Shown here: positions 27,445-36,829 of the stretch, piece after piece
Position numbering within the stretch: the first letter of the stretch is position 1
Layout: each line of letters begins with the position of its first letter
Translations under genes and position numbers: made by a program
Source: Acinetobacter sp. C26M
GTDB lineage: Bacteria; Pseudomonadota; Gammaproteobacteria; Pseudomonadales; Moraxellaceae
DNA: 64,000 nucleotides
Assembly (NCBI RefSeq): GCF_023702675.1
Contig: NZ_CP098478.1
Coordinates: 2,232,001-2,296,000 of the forward strand
Reading direction: 5' to 3'
Notes under the pieces: model-generated
Told to the model about the DNA's origin: nothing
What the model saw: only the letters and a program-made list of their open reading frames with translations
The model's database searches: none

Positions 27445-28686
27445 TTGGATTATTTAAAGTATATGCGTAGCGAGTTAAGCCATTACCCATGGCTAGAAAC
27501 AGCGGTTGCATTAACAATTTTGATTTTGTTTGCAGTGCTTGCAAACTTTATTGCTAAAAGAATTATTGTTCGTGGTATTCGCCATTTAATTACAAAATTT
27601 AAATCCCCAAATCAATCAATTTTCGCACAGCATAGTGTGACACGGCGTTTTGCAAATATCGTTCCTGCAATTGTGATAATGAATGGTATTAGTACGATTC
27701 CACATTTACCAGAGAAATTCATTAGCTTTGTACAAATGGGTGCTCAGGCTTTCATATTCCTGACGCTTGCACTCACTGTGAGCGAAGCACTGAATATTTT
27801 TAACTTAATCTATCAGCGCAACCCCAAATCAAGAAACAAGCCAATTAAAGGCTATTTACAGCTTGTTAAACTGATCTTATTTGTCGTCTGTGGCTTGATG
27901 ATTCTAGGTACTTTCCTGAAAAAAGATGTGTTTACTTTACTTGCAGGCTTCGGTGCTATGGCTGCAGTATTGATGTTGGTATTCCAGAACACGATTCTTT
28001 CTTTAGTTGCCAGTGTGCAAATTGCTTCTTATGACATGGTTCGTATTGGTGATTGGATCGAAATGCCCTCGTTAAATGCGGATGGTGATGTCATTGATAT
28101 GTCATTACATACCGTGACTGTACAGAATTTTGATAAGACTTTTACCACAATCCCAACCAACAAACTGGTCACTGATACCTTTAGAAACTGGCGTGGTATG
28201 AGCCAATCTGGCTGCCGTCGCATTAAACGTTCACTGTTCCTCGATCAAAGCAGTGTTCACTTCATGAGTGATGAAGAACAGCAAAAGTTAAAAGACTTCT
28301 TGCTATTAGATCAATACCTCGATGTTAAAAAATCAGAAATTGAAGAGTTCAATAATCACTTGAGTAACCAGTCTCAATATAATCAACGTCGTTTAACCAA
28401 TCTTGGGACATTCCGGGCTTATGTTGAGTTCTATTTACGTCAGCATCAAGGAATTGCCCAAAACCAAACAATCTTGGTACGTCAAATGCAACCCACTAGC
28501 GAAGGCTTACCTTTAGAGATCTATGCCTTTACCAATACCATTGCGTGGGCTTCATATGAGGCTATTCAATCTGATATTTTCGATCATTTGATTGCCATTA
28601 TTCCTGAATTCGGCTTAAGAATTTATCAGGCGCCATCAGGTCATGATTTTCAAGCACTCACTGCTGAACAAACCAATAAAGCCTAA
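27445..28686 (+). CDS. Mechanosensitive ion channel (MscS/YbdG-like)
   Basis: An inner-membrane channel protein of about 413 residues. Several N-terminal hydrophobic helices precede the pore helix TLLAGFGAMAAVLMLVFQNT and the MscS beta-domain start VRIGDWIEMPSLNADGDVIDMSLHTVTVQNFD. The long inserts and extended C-terminus resemble YbdG/MscM-type channels that open on hypo-osmotic shock. The start is a TTG at 27445, because AAGGTG lies 7 bases upstream; the TTG at 27439 is too close to that site and the next ATG is at 27463. Confidence 0.85.
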   Translation: MDYLKYMRSELSHYPWLETAVALTILILFAVLANFIAKRIIVRGIRHLITKFKSPNQSIFAQHSVTRRFANIVPAIVIMNGISTIPHLPEKFISFVQMGAQAFIFLTLALTVSEALNIFNLIYQRNPKSRNKPIKGYLQLVKLILFVVCGLMILGTFLKKDVFTLLAGFGAMAAVLMLVFQNTILSLVASVQIASYDMVRIGDWIEMPSLNADGDVIDMSLHTVTVQNFDKTFTTIPTNKLVTDTFRNWRGMSQSGCRRIKRSLFLDQSSVHFMSDEEQQKLKDFLLLDQYLDVKKSEIEEFNNHLSNQSQYNQRRLTNLGTFRAYVEFYLRQHQGIAQNQTILVRQMQPTSEGLPLEIYAFTNTIAWASYEAIQSDIFDHLIAIIPEFGLRIYQAPSGHDFQALTAEQTNKA

Positions 28687-28697
28687 TCTAAACAATT

Positions 28698-28726
28698 AAA
28701 AAAAGCACCAGATGGTGCTTTTTTTA
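28698..28726. terminator. Bidirectional terminator after the MscS-type gene
   Basis: AAAAAAAGCACCA / TGGTGCTTTTTTT stem with a 2-3-base loop, between convergent genes. Confidence 0.9.
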
Positions 28727-28978
28727 ATGATTAATCTCGAAGTACTTCCGACACCCTTGCATCCACTCCGCTGATACAGGTGCCTCATTTGGATTCTCTG
28801 TATTCGCCAATTCACAATCTGCAACATTGTTCAATTCATTATCTATGGGGAAAGAATAGCCATAGTAACCATCACTATTTTTTTTATAGCCCCCTGTCTG
28901 CCTGTAGTCCCAATATAGGTAGCCCACTAAGGCCAATACCAGTCCTAATAAAGTAAGGAATAGCCCTTTTAAGTTCAT
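28724..28978 (-). CDS. Small membrane-anchored protein, unknown function
   Basis: An 84-residue protein with an N-terminal hydrophobic helix (LKGLFLTLLGLVLALVGYLYW) then a short polar domain with two Cys (VADCELANT, WMQGCRKYF) that could form a disulfide in the periplasm. No family recognised. It stands alone and shares a terminator with the MscS-type gene. Confidence 0.5.
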   Translation of the reverse strand: MNLKGLFLTLLGLVLALVGYLYWDYRQTGGYKKNSDGYYGYSFPIDNELNNVADCELANTENPNEAPVSAEWMQGCRKYFEINH

Positions 28979-29124
28979 TATTCGTTCTACTGAATGTTTT
29001 ATACATTATAAACAATTTTATTAAACATTTAAGGAAAGATTAAATATCTATAACGAGTAAAACCAATAACTGAAGCTTGTTATATCAGTACAATCACAGA
29101 GTAAACATCTTCGGGTACGAAATA

Positions 29125-29152
29125 AAAAGCCCCAATAAAATCAGGGCTTTTT
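29125..29152 (-). terminator. Terminator of the 29167-29448 gene
   Basis: AAAAAGCCC / GGGCTTTTT stem with a loop of about 11 bases. Confidence 0.8.
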
Positions 29153-29166
29153 ACAGTCTTGAAAAC

Positions 29167-29448
29167 TCAGTCCCACTCTAGCTGAAACTGGATATTGGTA
29201 TTGGTAAAATTAGGATTTAGAAAAACTCGATAACCTGCTGTCTTCAACTCATCTACAACGATATCCGCATCTTCACTACTCACTTCGTGTTTTGAGAATT
29301 GTTGTAGTGCATCTCGATCACCATCACTGGCTCTTAATTTAATCGTACTGGAAATCTTTGAGAGAATTTTATCTACAGTTAACTTTTTAACATTTGCATT
29401 TGAAATTGCAGTCGCTCGTGAAGCAGGTAACAAAATTTCTTCGTTCAC
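29167..29448 (-). CDS. Small hypothetical protein
   Basis: A 93-residue cytoplasmic protein without signal peptide. The first half looks helical (LPASRATAISNANVKKLTVDKILSKIS in two parts), and the second half has HEVSSEDADIVVDELKTAGYRVFLNP, a pattern of small alpha/beta proteins often found in prophages. A terminator follows directly. I have no firm family match. Confidence 0.5.
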   Translation of the reverse strand: MNEEILLPASRATAISNANVKKLTVDKILSKISSTIKLRASDGDRDALQQFSKHEVSSEDADIVVDELKTAGYRVFLNPNFTNTNIQFQLEWD

Positions 29449-29612
29449 CGTATTCCGCCTGTGATATCAGAATAAGAAAAAATTATAATATGTTCTATTT
29501 CCAGTTTTTCAAGTCCATACACCTAACTAAACGACAGATTTTGGCGCACAGCCACAAGAATGAGTATTTCATGCTCTAAATAAGTAATCGCAAGCGTTTC
29601 TGCTGACTTATG

Positions 29613-30125
29613 CTACCGACTTCTCGTTAATGGTTTCATTTCAACCTTCTTCTGAGGTGGAATAATAATTTGAACACGTTTGTTAGATGTACCTTGAGCT
29701 TCAATATCACCTATTGTCAAATTATATCTCAAGGTGTCACCTGAGATACTTGAACCATCCAAGATCATCGATGCATTGCCTTTTAATACGATCTCTGTTG
29801 CTGTGGTGGTGTACTCGACACGATTGGCTTTACCATAGGCCATGCCTTTTGCTTCGCTTACTTTCTGCTGAAACTTGACTGGACTTCCTGTAAGCGTAAG
29901 TTGATAAGGCTGCCCATTTCGTAATGTTCCGATCGCTTTCGTAGCTTGAATATCGATCGTACCTTGTTTGATTTGGATATTAGAAGCAGTAAAAGTACTC
30001 TGGTTTGGGCTATAGTGCGTATTTTCAGCTTCTATATAAATGGATTGTTGGAAGTCAGATTCCATTGCGAAAACTGGTGTACTGCACATCAAAATCGAGA
30101 TAATCGAAAAACATTTCTTTATCAT
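29613..30125 (-). CDS. LptA/OstA-like periplasmic protein (orphan paralogue)
   Basis: A 170-residue protein with a Sec signal peptide ending STPVFA, followed by a beta-jellyroll OstA/LptA domain: IYIEAENTHYSPNQSTFTASNIQIKQGTIDIQA and VEYTTTATEIVLKGNASMILDGSSISGDTLRYNLT. LptA shuttles lipopolysaccharide across the periplasm, but the true lptA normally sits with lptC and lptB, which are absent here. It is therefore a second copy or relative, with possible lipid or LPS binding. Confidence 0.75.
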   Translation of the reverse strand: MIKKCFSIISILMCSTPVFAMESDFQQSIYIEAENTHYSPNQSTFTASNIQIKQGTIDIQATKAIGTLRNGQPYQLTLTGSPVKFQQKVSEAKGMAYGKANRVEYTTTATEIVLKGNASMILDGSSISGDTLRYNLTIGDIEAQGTSNKRVQIIIPPQKKVEMKPLTRSR

Positions 30126-30293
30126 AATGTTATTTTAAGTCGGTAAATTTAGAAGCAGAGAATATTAACATATTTATCAAGTCTGCTTAGAAAAGATGAG
30201 ATTAATTCTTATTTTCTATACTCATAAACAAGAAATTTCTCAAAATATCACTCATTAGAGAATAAGAGAGGAAAATCCTCTCTCTACAAGTCT

Positions 30294-30626
30294 TTACTTA
30301 CATGTAATATCAAGCTTTTCTGCATAATAATCAGTGGATACTTTAAGATCTGATATCAATTTTTCTTGTGTATAGTCTTTGGGTGCAAGTTTTAGCAGAG
30401 CAGGAATATATTTTGATTCGTATAGCTTTGGATAGTCTTTACATAAAACACGCGTCTGCACGTCTTTAGGTGTATCAGGGTTATCTAAAATATCCATATA
30501 TTCGGAAATTTTGTTATCTACGACTTCAAAGCTCTCTTGCGCCTGCTCATTTTTCACTTCAGGCTGCTTATTACAACCAACAAATAAAATTGAGATGAGG
30601 CTTAGGAATAGAATTTTGGTTTTCAT
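30294..30626 (-). CDS. Putative lipoprotein, unknown function
   Basis: A 110-residue protein with a lipoprotein signal (KILFLSLISILFVGCNKQ; lipobox FVGC). The mature part is acidic and helical with two Cys (VLCKDY, LDITCK). I start it at the Met (30626) just before KTKILF, since six extra upstream residues would spoil the signal peptide. No family recognised. Confidence 0.55.
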   Translation of the reverse strand: MKTKILFLSLISILFVGCNKQPEVKNEQAQESFEVVDNKISEYMDILDNPDTPKDVQTRVLCKDYPKLYESKYIPALLKLAPKDYTQEKLISDLKVSTDYYAEKLDITCK

Positions 30627-30876
30627 AAAAATACTGTGCGCCAAAGTTGATCAAAGTCCACAAAGGTGGATTGCTCTCTTAATCTACCATCAAAGATCAG
30701 CACCATAGATATCTTTTGTGCCTGTTAGGTAAGAAAATTTAACGATGTATGAGCAAGCTAAAATACTATAAGTACAAGACTAGTACTCATTATCGATAAT
30801 TTCCTAAAAACTACATCAATGATAAAAATTGAAGTGGTTTGTTTTAATTGCAAACCACTTCACATCTAGATATTAC

Positions 30877-32748
30877 TTATAGATAAATCTCTGGTGGGTA
30901 TGGTGTATTATCGTTCACTGGTGCATATAGTGTATTTTCTACAAAGAACCCATTCGGTGCCTTACCTATATCAATCGTCACAGAATCTTGCATGACTTGA
31001 GGATAGGCCCAAATAAGCTGCTTCATCAGCCCTAATGAGTTATTATTCTGCATATCCCCAAAAACACGCTGCCAAATTGGTGTTCGATAAGATTTTGTTT
31101 TATCAAATCCATACAGATGTGCAATCGAAGAATCAGGAACAAATCCGGCTAAATAAGCCACTTTATCCGCAGGATAGTTCAGATCTTGGCTTGGAATTTC
31201 AGCAACAGCTTGATGGGCTAAATCTAAGTGTGCTTCCAAAATCCAATCATAAGCTTCTGTCATAATGTAATCAAAATTTGGATATGTGTAGTGCTCGCTA
31301 GGAAAATTAATATCCGTTGCTAAAGTTTCAATTGGAGTCCGAATGGTTGGAAAGAAAATTAATGGACACACTTTTGCATTTGGATATTTAGTTTTAACCA
31401 CAGTTCGAATATCTCGACAAGTTTGTCCCAACTTGTTTCTTAACCATGCTTTAAACTGATCATACGGCGTCCCCGTTTTATGCATTGCGTCATAGATCGT
31501 CCCCAAGTCTGGTGCATACAAACCAGTATCTGCGTTAAACGCGAGTTTAGTCGGATAATCATAAACACAAGGTAAGTCTGTGCCTTGGTTATACCACCAC
31601 CAAGGTTCACCAATTTGCATATTCACGGGACAGCCACCGACAACCATCGTATCGGCAAACTCAATAAATGCTTTGTGCAGATAAGCCAAGGCATGCTGAT
31701 CACATGGGCTAAAGAAATAACTCGGAGGTTCATAACCGGTACGACCTAAATTACTATTCCAGTCTCGTTGCGCCCAAAACTCATTTGCACCTAATGAGTA
31801 CATTTCAAAACTGACACCAAATACAGGCTGCATACCAGCACTCTGTAATGCCTGAGAAAAGCGCTCATGCCATTTACGTGTACAAGGATTCACGACAGCT
31901 TGATTGGTCAATAGAGTATCTGGAATTTGCCATTTGTTGATATCACTTTTCCATGACATCTCAGGATATTTAGACATCCCACAATAATGATTAATCAAGC
32001 CGTGATAGCCCAATGCCTGCATATTATCAACCAATCGCTGCGGATTGAGATCATAATGATCGTCATAACTGGTACACATACCATAATTATGCTGTGGCAC
32101 AGACACACGCTTTAGCGTGAGTTTAGCATTTGGACCTGTTGTCACGGAGTTAGTAACACGGATATAACCATCTTCAGCCTGTGCCAATGGTTGTGTCGAA
32201 TTTCCATTATAACTTGAGCTAAAACCTGAAAATGAAATTCGCTGAATATTTGTAACAGGAATAGTATCAGTTGCCGAGAAGCCCGCTTTAACAGTATTCC
32301 AATTAATATGAATATGCGCTGAGCGTGAAGCAGGTTGGCTGGCATAATTGAATAAAACAATATACGCAACTTTATCTACACCATTGGCTTTGTATTGAAC
32401 TGTGAGTGTTGGTGTTAAGGTTGGATTGTTTAACACGGGCATCGATGGAGATAATTCAATGTCAAAATCCCAGACCACACCGGTGTAATCGTATTTAGTT
32501 TCATATGCGAGAAACTTATGGTCTTTTGCATCGTAAGAATCCCAAATAACTCCAGCTAAATCTGATGTTGTTCGTGAACGAAACGACGCTTCAAAACCAT
32601 TTGCGTAATTGGTAATCGCAAAAGACATCGTCTGTGGACCATCAATACGCCAGTATTTCGGGCTAAACCGATCAATAATCGAAGTACCAACGTTCAAAGT
32701 GGGAGATGTTTTTAAATTTTTTTGTTTATATTCAAAATTATGTGTCAT
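30877..32748 (-). CDS. Large TIM-barrel-like protein, possibly phage tail-derived
   Basis: A 623-residue protein without signal peptide. The first ~210 residues look like a beta-sandwich; from YGMCTSYDDHYDLNPQRLV on, the pattern suggests a glycoside-hydrolase-type TIM barrel (NMQALGYHGLINHY, FGVSFEMYSLG, GEPWWWYNQGT, DYIMTEAYDWI). Acidic residues in GEPWW and TEAYDW sit where barrel catalytic residues would. Similar architecture is known in phage and gene-transfer-agent tail-associated TIM-barrel proteins, including non-contractile tail sheath proteins; I rely on general resemblance, not an alignment. No other phage structural gene is adjacent. The ribosome-binding site is weak. Confidence 0.45.
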   Translation of the reverse strand: MTHNFEYKQKNLKTSPTLNVGTSIIDRFSPKYWRIDGPQTMSFAITNYANGFEASFRSRTTSDLAGVIWDSYDAKDHKFLAYETKYDYTGVVWDFDIELSPSMPVLNNPTLTPTLTVQYKANGVDKVAYIVLFNYASQPASRSAHIHINWNTVKAGFSATDTIPVTNIQRISFSGFSSSYNGNSTQPLAQAEDGYIRVTNSVTTGPNAKLTLKRVSVPQHNYGMCTSYDDHYDLNPQRLVDNMQALGYHGLINHYCGMSKYPEMSWKSDINKWQIPDTLLTNQAVVNPCTRKWHERFSQALQSAGMQPVFGVSFEMYSLGANEFWAQRDWNSNLGRTGYEPPSYFFSPCDQHALAYLHKAFIEFADTMVVGGCPVNMQIGEPWWWYNQGTDLPCVYDYPTKLAFNADTGLYAPDLGTIYDAMHKTGTPYDQFKAWLRNKLGQTCRDIRTVVKTKYPNAKVCPLIFFPTIRTPIETLATDINFPSEHYTYPNFDYIMTEAYDWILEAHLDLAHQAVAEIPSQDLNYPADKVAYLAGFVPDSSIAHLYGFDKTKSYRTPIWQRVFGDMQNNNSLGLMKQLIWAYPQVMQDSVTIDIGKAPNGFFVENTLYAPVNDNTPYPPEIYL

Positions 32749-32882
32749 TTGAAAATGCTCTAATTAATCATTGAGCTTTTATCTTAATCGATCATCAATT
32801 TTTAACTGTTTGCATAGGTAAGTGTTGATCAAAACATCATCAATTTTAACGACTTTATGTAACCCCGTATCTTAGACATAAA

Positions 32883-32908
32883 AAAGGCTTATCTATCAAT
32901 AAGCCTTT
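32883..32908 (-). terminator. Terminator of the outer-membrane barrel gene
   Basis: AAAGGCTTAT / ATAAGCCTTT, 10-bp perfect stem, 6-base loop. Confidence 0.85.
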
Positions 32909-32930
32909 ATAATCAATAGTAATTATTCAC

Positions 32931-33584
32931 TTAAAAATTATAGCGGATACCTGCTTTGTATGTAATTCCGTCCATATCTAAGATATCTGATGCAGTACCA
33001 TCACAAAAATAGCCACTACAAACATCATCAAAGTTCTCTATATATAGCCATTTATAGCCCAGTCCAACATAACCAGCGACATTTGATTGAATATAATGAC
33101 CAAGCTCAAACTCAATCGGTAATGTGACATAACGTAGCTTAACATCATGATTATCAGCTTTGAGCCATGCATAGCCTACACCTATACTTGCATTTGCATA
33201 GGTATTGTCATAGTTGTAGAACTTGTATCCCCCTTTCACACTAATTTCCGTACTTTTCCAATCCGCATTCTTCTGATAGTTCAGACCAAATGTTGAATTC
33301 AACGTATCTAAAGCAGTAAAGGTAATCCCCGTTCCAATTCCATTTAATTTTTCGTGACCATCAATCTCATCTGACTTTAATCTTGAGCCATAATATTCTG
33401 CAAATATAGACCTCTCGATCCCACTACTTGTTTCACTTCGATAAGATTGTTCGATTGGCTGGACAGTACGTTGTCCTAACGCTTGAGGCGTACCATAATT
33501 GACTTGTAACGGTTCATCTGCCCATCCATTTACTGTCATTAAGCATGCTGCTAATCCAATCACCCCAACAACTATTTTTTTCAT
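32931..33584 (-). CDS. Outer-membrane beta-barrel protein
   Basis: A protein of about 217 residues with a Sec signal peptide ending NGWADE and a mature part of alternating short beta strands (SVKGGYKFYNYDNTYANAS, VAGYVGLGYKW) closing with YKAGIRYNF. The terminal Phe preceded by alternate aromatic residues is the usual outer-membrane assembly signal. It looks like an 8-stranded OmpW/OprF-like barrel of unknown cargo. The ATG at 33584 is preferred, having AGGTG 5 bases upstream. Confidence 0.75.
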   Translation of the reverse strand: MKKIVVGVIGLAACLMTVNGWADEPLQVNYGTPQALGQRTVQPIEQSYRSETSSGIERSIFAEYYGSRLKSDEIDGHEKLNGIGTGITFTALDTLNSTFGLNYQKNADWKSTEISVKGGYKFYNYDNTYANASIGVGYAWLKADNHDVKLRYVTLPIEFELGHYIQSNVAGYVGLGYKWLYIENFDDVCSGYFCDGTASDILDMDGITYKAGIRYNF

Positions 33585-33683
33585 CCTCACACCTATTTTT
33601 ATTTGAATTTAAGCACTTAGATAATAATTTATTTTTGATTTTTAAAAAATATTTTTGACTTAAATATTTAAAATAAAAACTAA

Positions 33684-33717
33684 AACCCGATATTTGGTCA
33701 ATTCATCAATCGGGTTT
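33684..33717 (-). terminator. Terminator-like hairpin
   Basis: AAACCCGAT / ATCGGGTTT stem with a 15-base loop, between the barrel gene and the 33773-34078 gene; read on the minus strand it would end that second gene. Confidence 0.6.
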
Positions 33718-33772
33718 ATGAAGTTTTTATACAATAGTACTTATTACTGCTATTTAAATTTTTTTTGCTCTG

Positions 33773-34078
33773 CTATTTCTTATCAATATCTTGATACAAA
33801 CAGCGAGAGATCCAATTGATAAAAGCGGTTTTATTCTGAAATGAAGGTGTATTGAACAAATTAATATCTAATTCAAAATGATCAAAATTCAGTAGCTTAT
33901 ATATTCCACCACCTAAAGGAACTAAATTTGTGTATGGATATTTTATTACTTTTAAAGCATTCACTAAAAACTGCGCTTTGATTTGCATCTCACTATTTTT
34001 ATGATTTTGATAGTTTTGCGAATGTATGAATAAGTCATATTCTCGATCTAAGCGTTGAATCATCTGTGAAATAACCAC
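33773..34078 (-). CDS. Small hypothetical protein
   Basis: A protein of about 101 residues if started at the GTG at 34078, which has a consensus AAGGAG 6 bases upstream; in-frame ATGs further upstream overlap or precede that site. It seems cytoplasmic, opening with a helical segment (QMIQRLDREYDLFIHSQ) and including KVIKYPYTNLVPLGGGIYKLLNFDHFELD in its second half. No family recognised. Confidence 0.5.
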   Translation of the reverse strand: MVISQMIQRLDREYDLFIHSQNYQNHKNSEMQIKAQFLVNALKVIKYPYTNLVPLGGGIYKLLNFDHFELDINLFNTPSFQNKTAFINWISRCLYQDIDKK

Positions 34079-34123
34079 ATTAATCTCCTTGTACATTAGA
34101 AATATTTTTATAGCACAGAAAAA

Positions 34124-34150
34124 CAGAAAGCCCATCTATTGATGAGCTTT
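34124..34150 (-). terminator. Terminator of the 34173-34367 gene
   Basis: AAAGCCCATC / GATGAGCTTT stem with a TATT loop; the single mismatch is a G-U pair in minus-strand RNA. It is nearly the same sequence as the hairpins at 12541 and 59657. Confidence 0.75.
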
Positions 34151-34172
34151 TATACCAATAAAACTGTAATTT

Positions 34173-34367
34173 TTAGTGAATACTCAACTCTTCATCTTTA
34201 GCAATGATTACAGAAGTGAGCATCGGTACACCAAGGATAATCGGAACCACAATAATCCACAAATCTGTCGTTAACTTACTCGAAAAGAAGAAATGAATAA
34301 TGATGGCAGCCAATGCCAATACCATAAATAGGACACCCATGAATCGTATTGCAAATTTAACAAGCAT
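34173..34367 (-). CDS. Small inner-membrane protein
   Basis: A 64-residue protein with two hydrophobic helices (FAIRFMGVLFMVLALAAIIIHFFF and LWIIVVPIILGVPMLTSVII), probably a hairpin in the inner membrane. No family recognised; own terminator. Confidence 0.5.
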   Translation of the reverse strand: MLVKFAIRFMGVLFMVLALAAIIIHFFFSSKLTTDLWIIVVPIILGVPMLTSVIIAKDEELSIH

Positions 34368-34478
34368 TTTTGAGCCTATGTAATTCTAGTACTTGTATAC
34401 AGTATACGCCTACTTTCTAAGCTACAGTATTTTCATTTTCTATTGCACTATAAAACCAAGTTATATATTTCTAAAATC

Positions 34479-34508
34479 AAAAAAAGCCCAACATAAAGTG
34501 GGCTTTCC
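34479..34508 (-). terminator. Terminator of the 34522-34839 gene
   Basis: AAAGCCCA / TGGGCTTT stem preceded by an A run that gives a T tail on the minus strand. Confidence 0.75.
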
Positions 34509-34521
34509 TATAAAACAAAGA

Positions 34522-34839
34522 TTATTTCGCTTCGTTTACACCAACGATAAACTGGCTACAATTTGAACCTTCCGATGCATTTGCTAACTGTTTTTCAGAG
34601 AAATTGAATTTAGAAGCAACAGATTGATAGTCTTTCTTAAGGCTTTGACCAGTCAGTACGCCTAACTGTTTAACCTGTTCTGGAGTTAACAGCTCATTCT
34701 CTACTGCTTGGTTCATCATTACACACGCTGTTGTCATTGCATCATAACGAGCTGCTGTTTTTGAATAGCCCAAAGAACCAATTAAACCACCGACAACTAA
34801 ACCAATAACCGTAGACAAAATAATATGCTTTTTATTCAT
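34522..34839 (-). CDS. Small exported or membrane-anchored protein
   Basis: A 105-residue protein with an N-terminal hydrophobic glycine-rich segment (IILSTVIGLVVGGLIGSLGYS), either an anchor or signal. The rest is helical with a Cys pair (TTACVMMN, GSNCSQF). Own terminator. Function unknown. Confidence 0.55.
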   Translation of the reverse strand: MNKKHIILSTVIGLVVGGLIGSLGYSKTAARYDAMTTACVMMNQAVENELLTPEQVKQLGVLTGQSLKKDYQSVASKFNFSEKQLANASEGSNCSQFIVGVNEAK

Positions 34840-35366
34840 TAATAAACCTTTACAACAAAAATAAAATTAAGTGCATAAATATATTGTATTTTTTAATAAA
34901 AACAATGCGCCTTCTGTTCTCGTCTTGGAGTACTTTGCAATATTTTGGCTACAGAATGTAATTTTTGGGCCATTTCGCTCATCCATCTAGAACAAATGAT
35001 TAAAGAAACGTTGCTAAATGCTTCATTTAATATCCATCCGCATCTTCAAGCATAAATTTATACCGACTTAAATGCATAGAAATCATCCTATCGAATCATT
35101 TCTTATAATAAAGGTCAATTGGTCTCTACAACTAAAATCTCTAGCAGAATTCAACATGTTCTGAAATAAACAACTATTAAATTAAATGCTTAAATTTACT
35201 GGAATTTTACTCTTTGTTTATTCAAATCTTTTGCAGCTACTGTTCATACATAGCAATGTCTAATTGTTAACCACATCACATATTTTAAAGCTGTTTTTTT
35301 TAATTTACTCTAGCGATCTGAGAGAGCCTTTTTACTCTCTTGACGGTTCATATTTTAAGGATATCT
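34840..35366. other. 527-base intergenic region upstream of gltS
   Basis: No gene seen. AT-rich. Near the right end GAGAG and CTCTC arms flank a T run (about 35320-35339) just before TTGACG, which may be promoter or leader sequence for gltS. Confidence 0.4.
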
Positions 35367-36596
35367 ATGGATTTCATACTTAATCCAACATATACGCTCA
35401 TGCTAGCGGTGTTGGTCCTCTATGTAGGACGCATTTTAAATAAGCACATCCCCTTTTTAACCAAATACAATATCCCAGAACCCGTCGCAGGCGGTTTGGT
35501 CGGTGCAATTATTTTCTATTTAATTCATCAATTTGCGGGTTATACCATCTCTGTTAATAAGCCAATGCAAGATACTTTCATGCTCATGTTCTTCGCATCG
35601 ATTGGCTTGAGTGCTAATTTTGCCAAACTTAAGGAAGGTGGCAAGCCCTTAATTATCTTCTTAATTGCGATTTCTTTCTTTGTCATTATTCAAAATGGCG
35701 TCGGTATGACAATTGCCTCTCTCGTGGGTCTAGATCCATTAATGGGTGTTGTCGCAGGTTCTATTGCCTTAGTCGGTGGATTAGGTACAGCAGGTGCTTG
35801 GGGCCCAATTTTTGAGACTAAATATGCGGTTGAAGGTGCATTACCAATGGGGATTGCAAGTGCAACCTTTGGTATGGTTGTAGGTGGTCTAATGGGCGGC
35901 CCATTAGCACGTTATCTTATTCGTAAGCATAATCTGGCGTCGCCTTTAAACGCTGAAATACGCGAAGAGAATAAGGATGCTCCACTTACTGATAGCGAGT
36001 ACACATTTGAAGCACCACAAAAAGTTCGTTTGATCACAGCGGATAATGCCATTGTCACTTTAGGTATGTTTGCCTTTGCTTTGGCTTTTGCTGAAACCAT
36101 GAAAAACCTGACGATTGGTACTGCAATTGAATTGCCTACCTTTGTATGGGCATTGGGTGGCGGTATTCTTTTGCGTAATGTCTTAGAAACAGGCTTGAAG
36201 CAAGAAATCTTTGATCGTTCGATAGACGTATTTGGTAATACGGCGCTCGCATTATTCTTGGCCATGGCTCTGGTTTCATTGAAATTATGGCAGTTGGCAG
36301 ATCTTGCGATTCCTATGATCATCTTATTGATTGCTCAGTCTATCGCGATGTGGGTCTTTGCAGTTTATATCTCATTCCGTGTGATGGGGAAAAACTACGA
36401 TTCAGCAGTACTGGCCTCTGGCCTGTGTGGTTTTGGTATGGGAGCAACACCAAATGCGATTGCGAATATGCAAGCCATTACCAATATGTATGGTCCATCT
36501 CACAAAGCCTTTTTAATTGTTCCACTTGTCGGTGCATTCTTTATTGACCTTGTCAACGTTGTTGTCATTCAGAGTATTTTACAAATCTTTGGCTAA
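35367..36596 (+). CDS. gltS: Sodium/glutamate symporter GltS
   Basis: A protein of about 409 residues in the inner membrane with around ten hydrophobic helices. Landmarks are the start NPTYTLMLAVLVLYVGRILN, GGLVGAIIF, GLGTAGAWGPIF and SGLCGFGMGATPNAIANMQAI, the two glycine-rich re-entrant loops characteristic of GltS. It imports glutamate with Na+. The start at 35367 has AAGGATAT directly upstream; the longer frame from 35340 begins with an unlikely TTG. A terminator follows. Confidence 0.93.
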   Translation: MDFILNPTYTLMLAVLVLYVGRILNKHIPFLTKYNIPEPVAGGLVGAIIFYLIHQFAGYTISVNKPMQDTFMLMFFASIGLSANFAKLKEGGKPLIIFLIAISFFVIIQNGVGMTIASLVGLDPLMGVVAGSIALVGGLGTAGAWGPIFETKYAVEGALPMGIASATFGMVVGGLMGGPLARYLIRKHNLASPLNAEIREENKDAPLTDSEYTFEAPQKVRLITADNAIVTLGMFAFALAFAETMKNLTIGTAIELPTFVWALGGGILLRNVLETGLKQEIFDRSIDVFGNTALALFLAMALVSLKLWQLADLAIPMIILLIAQSIAMWVFAVYISFRVMGKNYDSAVLASGLCGFGMGATPNAIANMQAITNMYGPSHKAFLIVPLVGAFFIDLVNVVVIQSILQIFG

Positions 36597-36637
36597 TCAC
36601 CAAGCTATAGAAATGGCTGTTTGATTGGGTCTATTTA

Positions 36638-36667
36638 AGCCATATCTCCAATAGATATGGCTTTTTT
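36638..36667 (+). terminator. Terminator after gltS
   Basis: AGCCATATCT / AGATATGGCT, 10-bp stem followed by T6. Confidence 0.88.
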
Positions 36668-36829
36668 ATGTCTGTTTTTTAAAACATTATTAAGCAAAAA
36701 ACTTCATATTTTATCCTTAAAATCGGTTAAAACCTTATTTTTGTCCTATATGCACATGGTGAACAATTTTACTCAATGCTAAAAATTACCTATTCAAATT
36801 GATTCGTAATTTAATATTGGGTGACAGGT

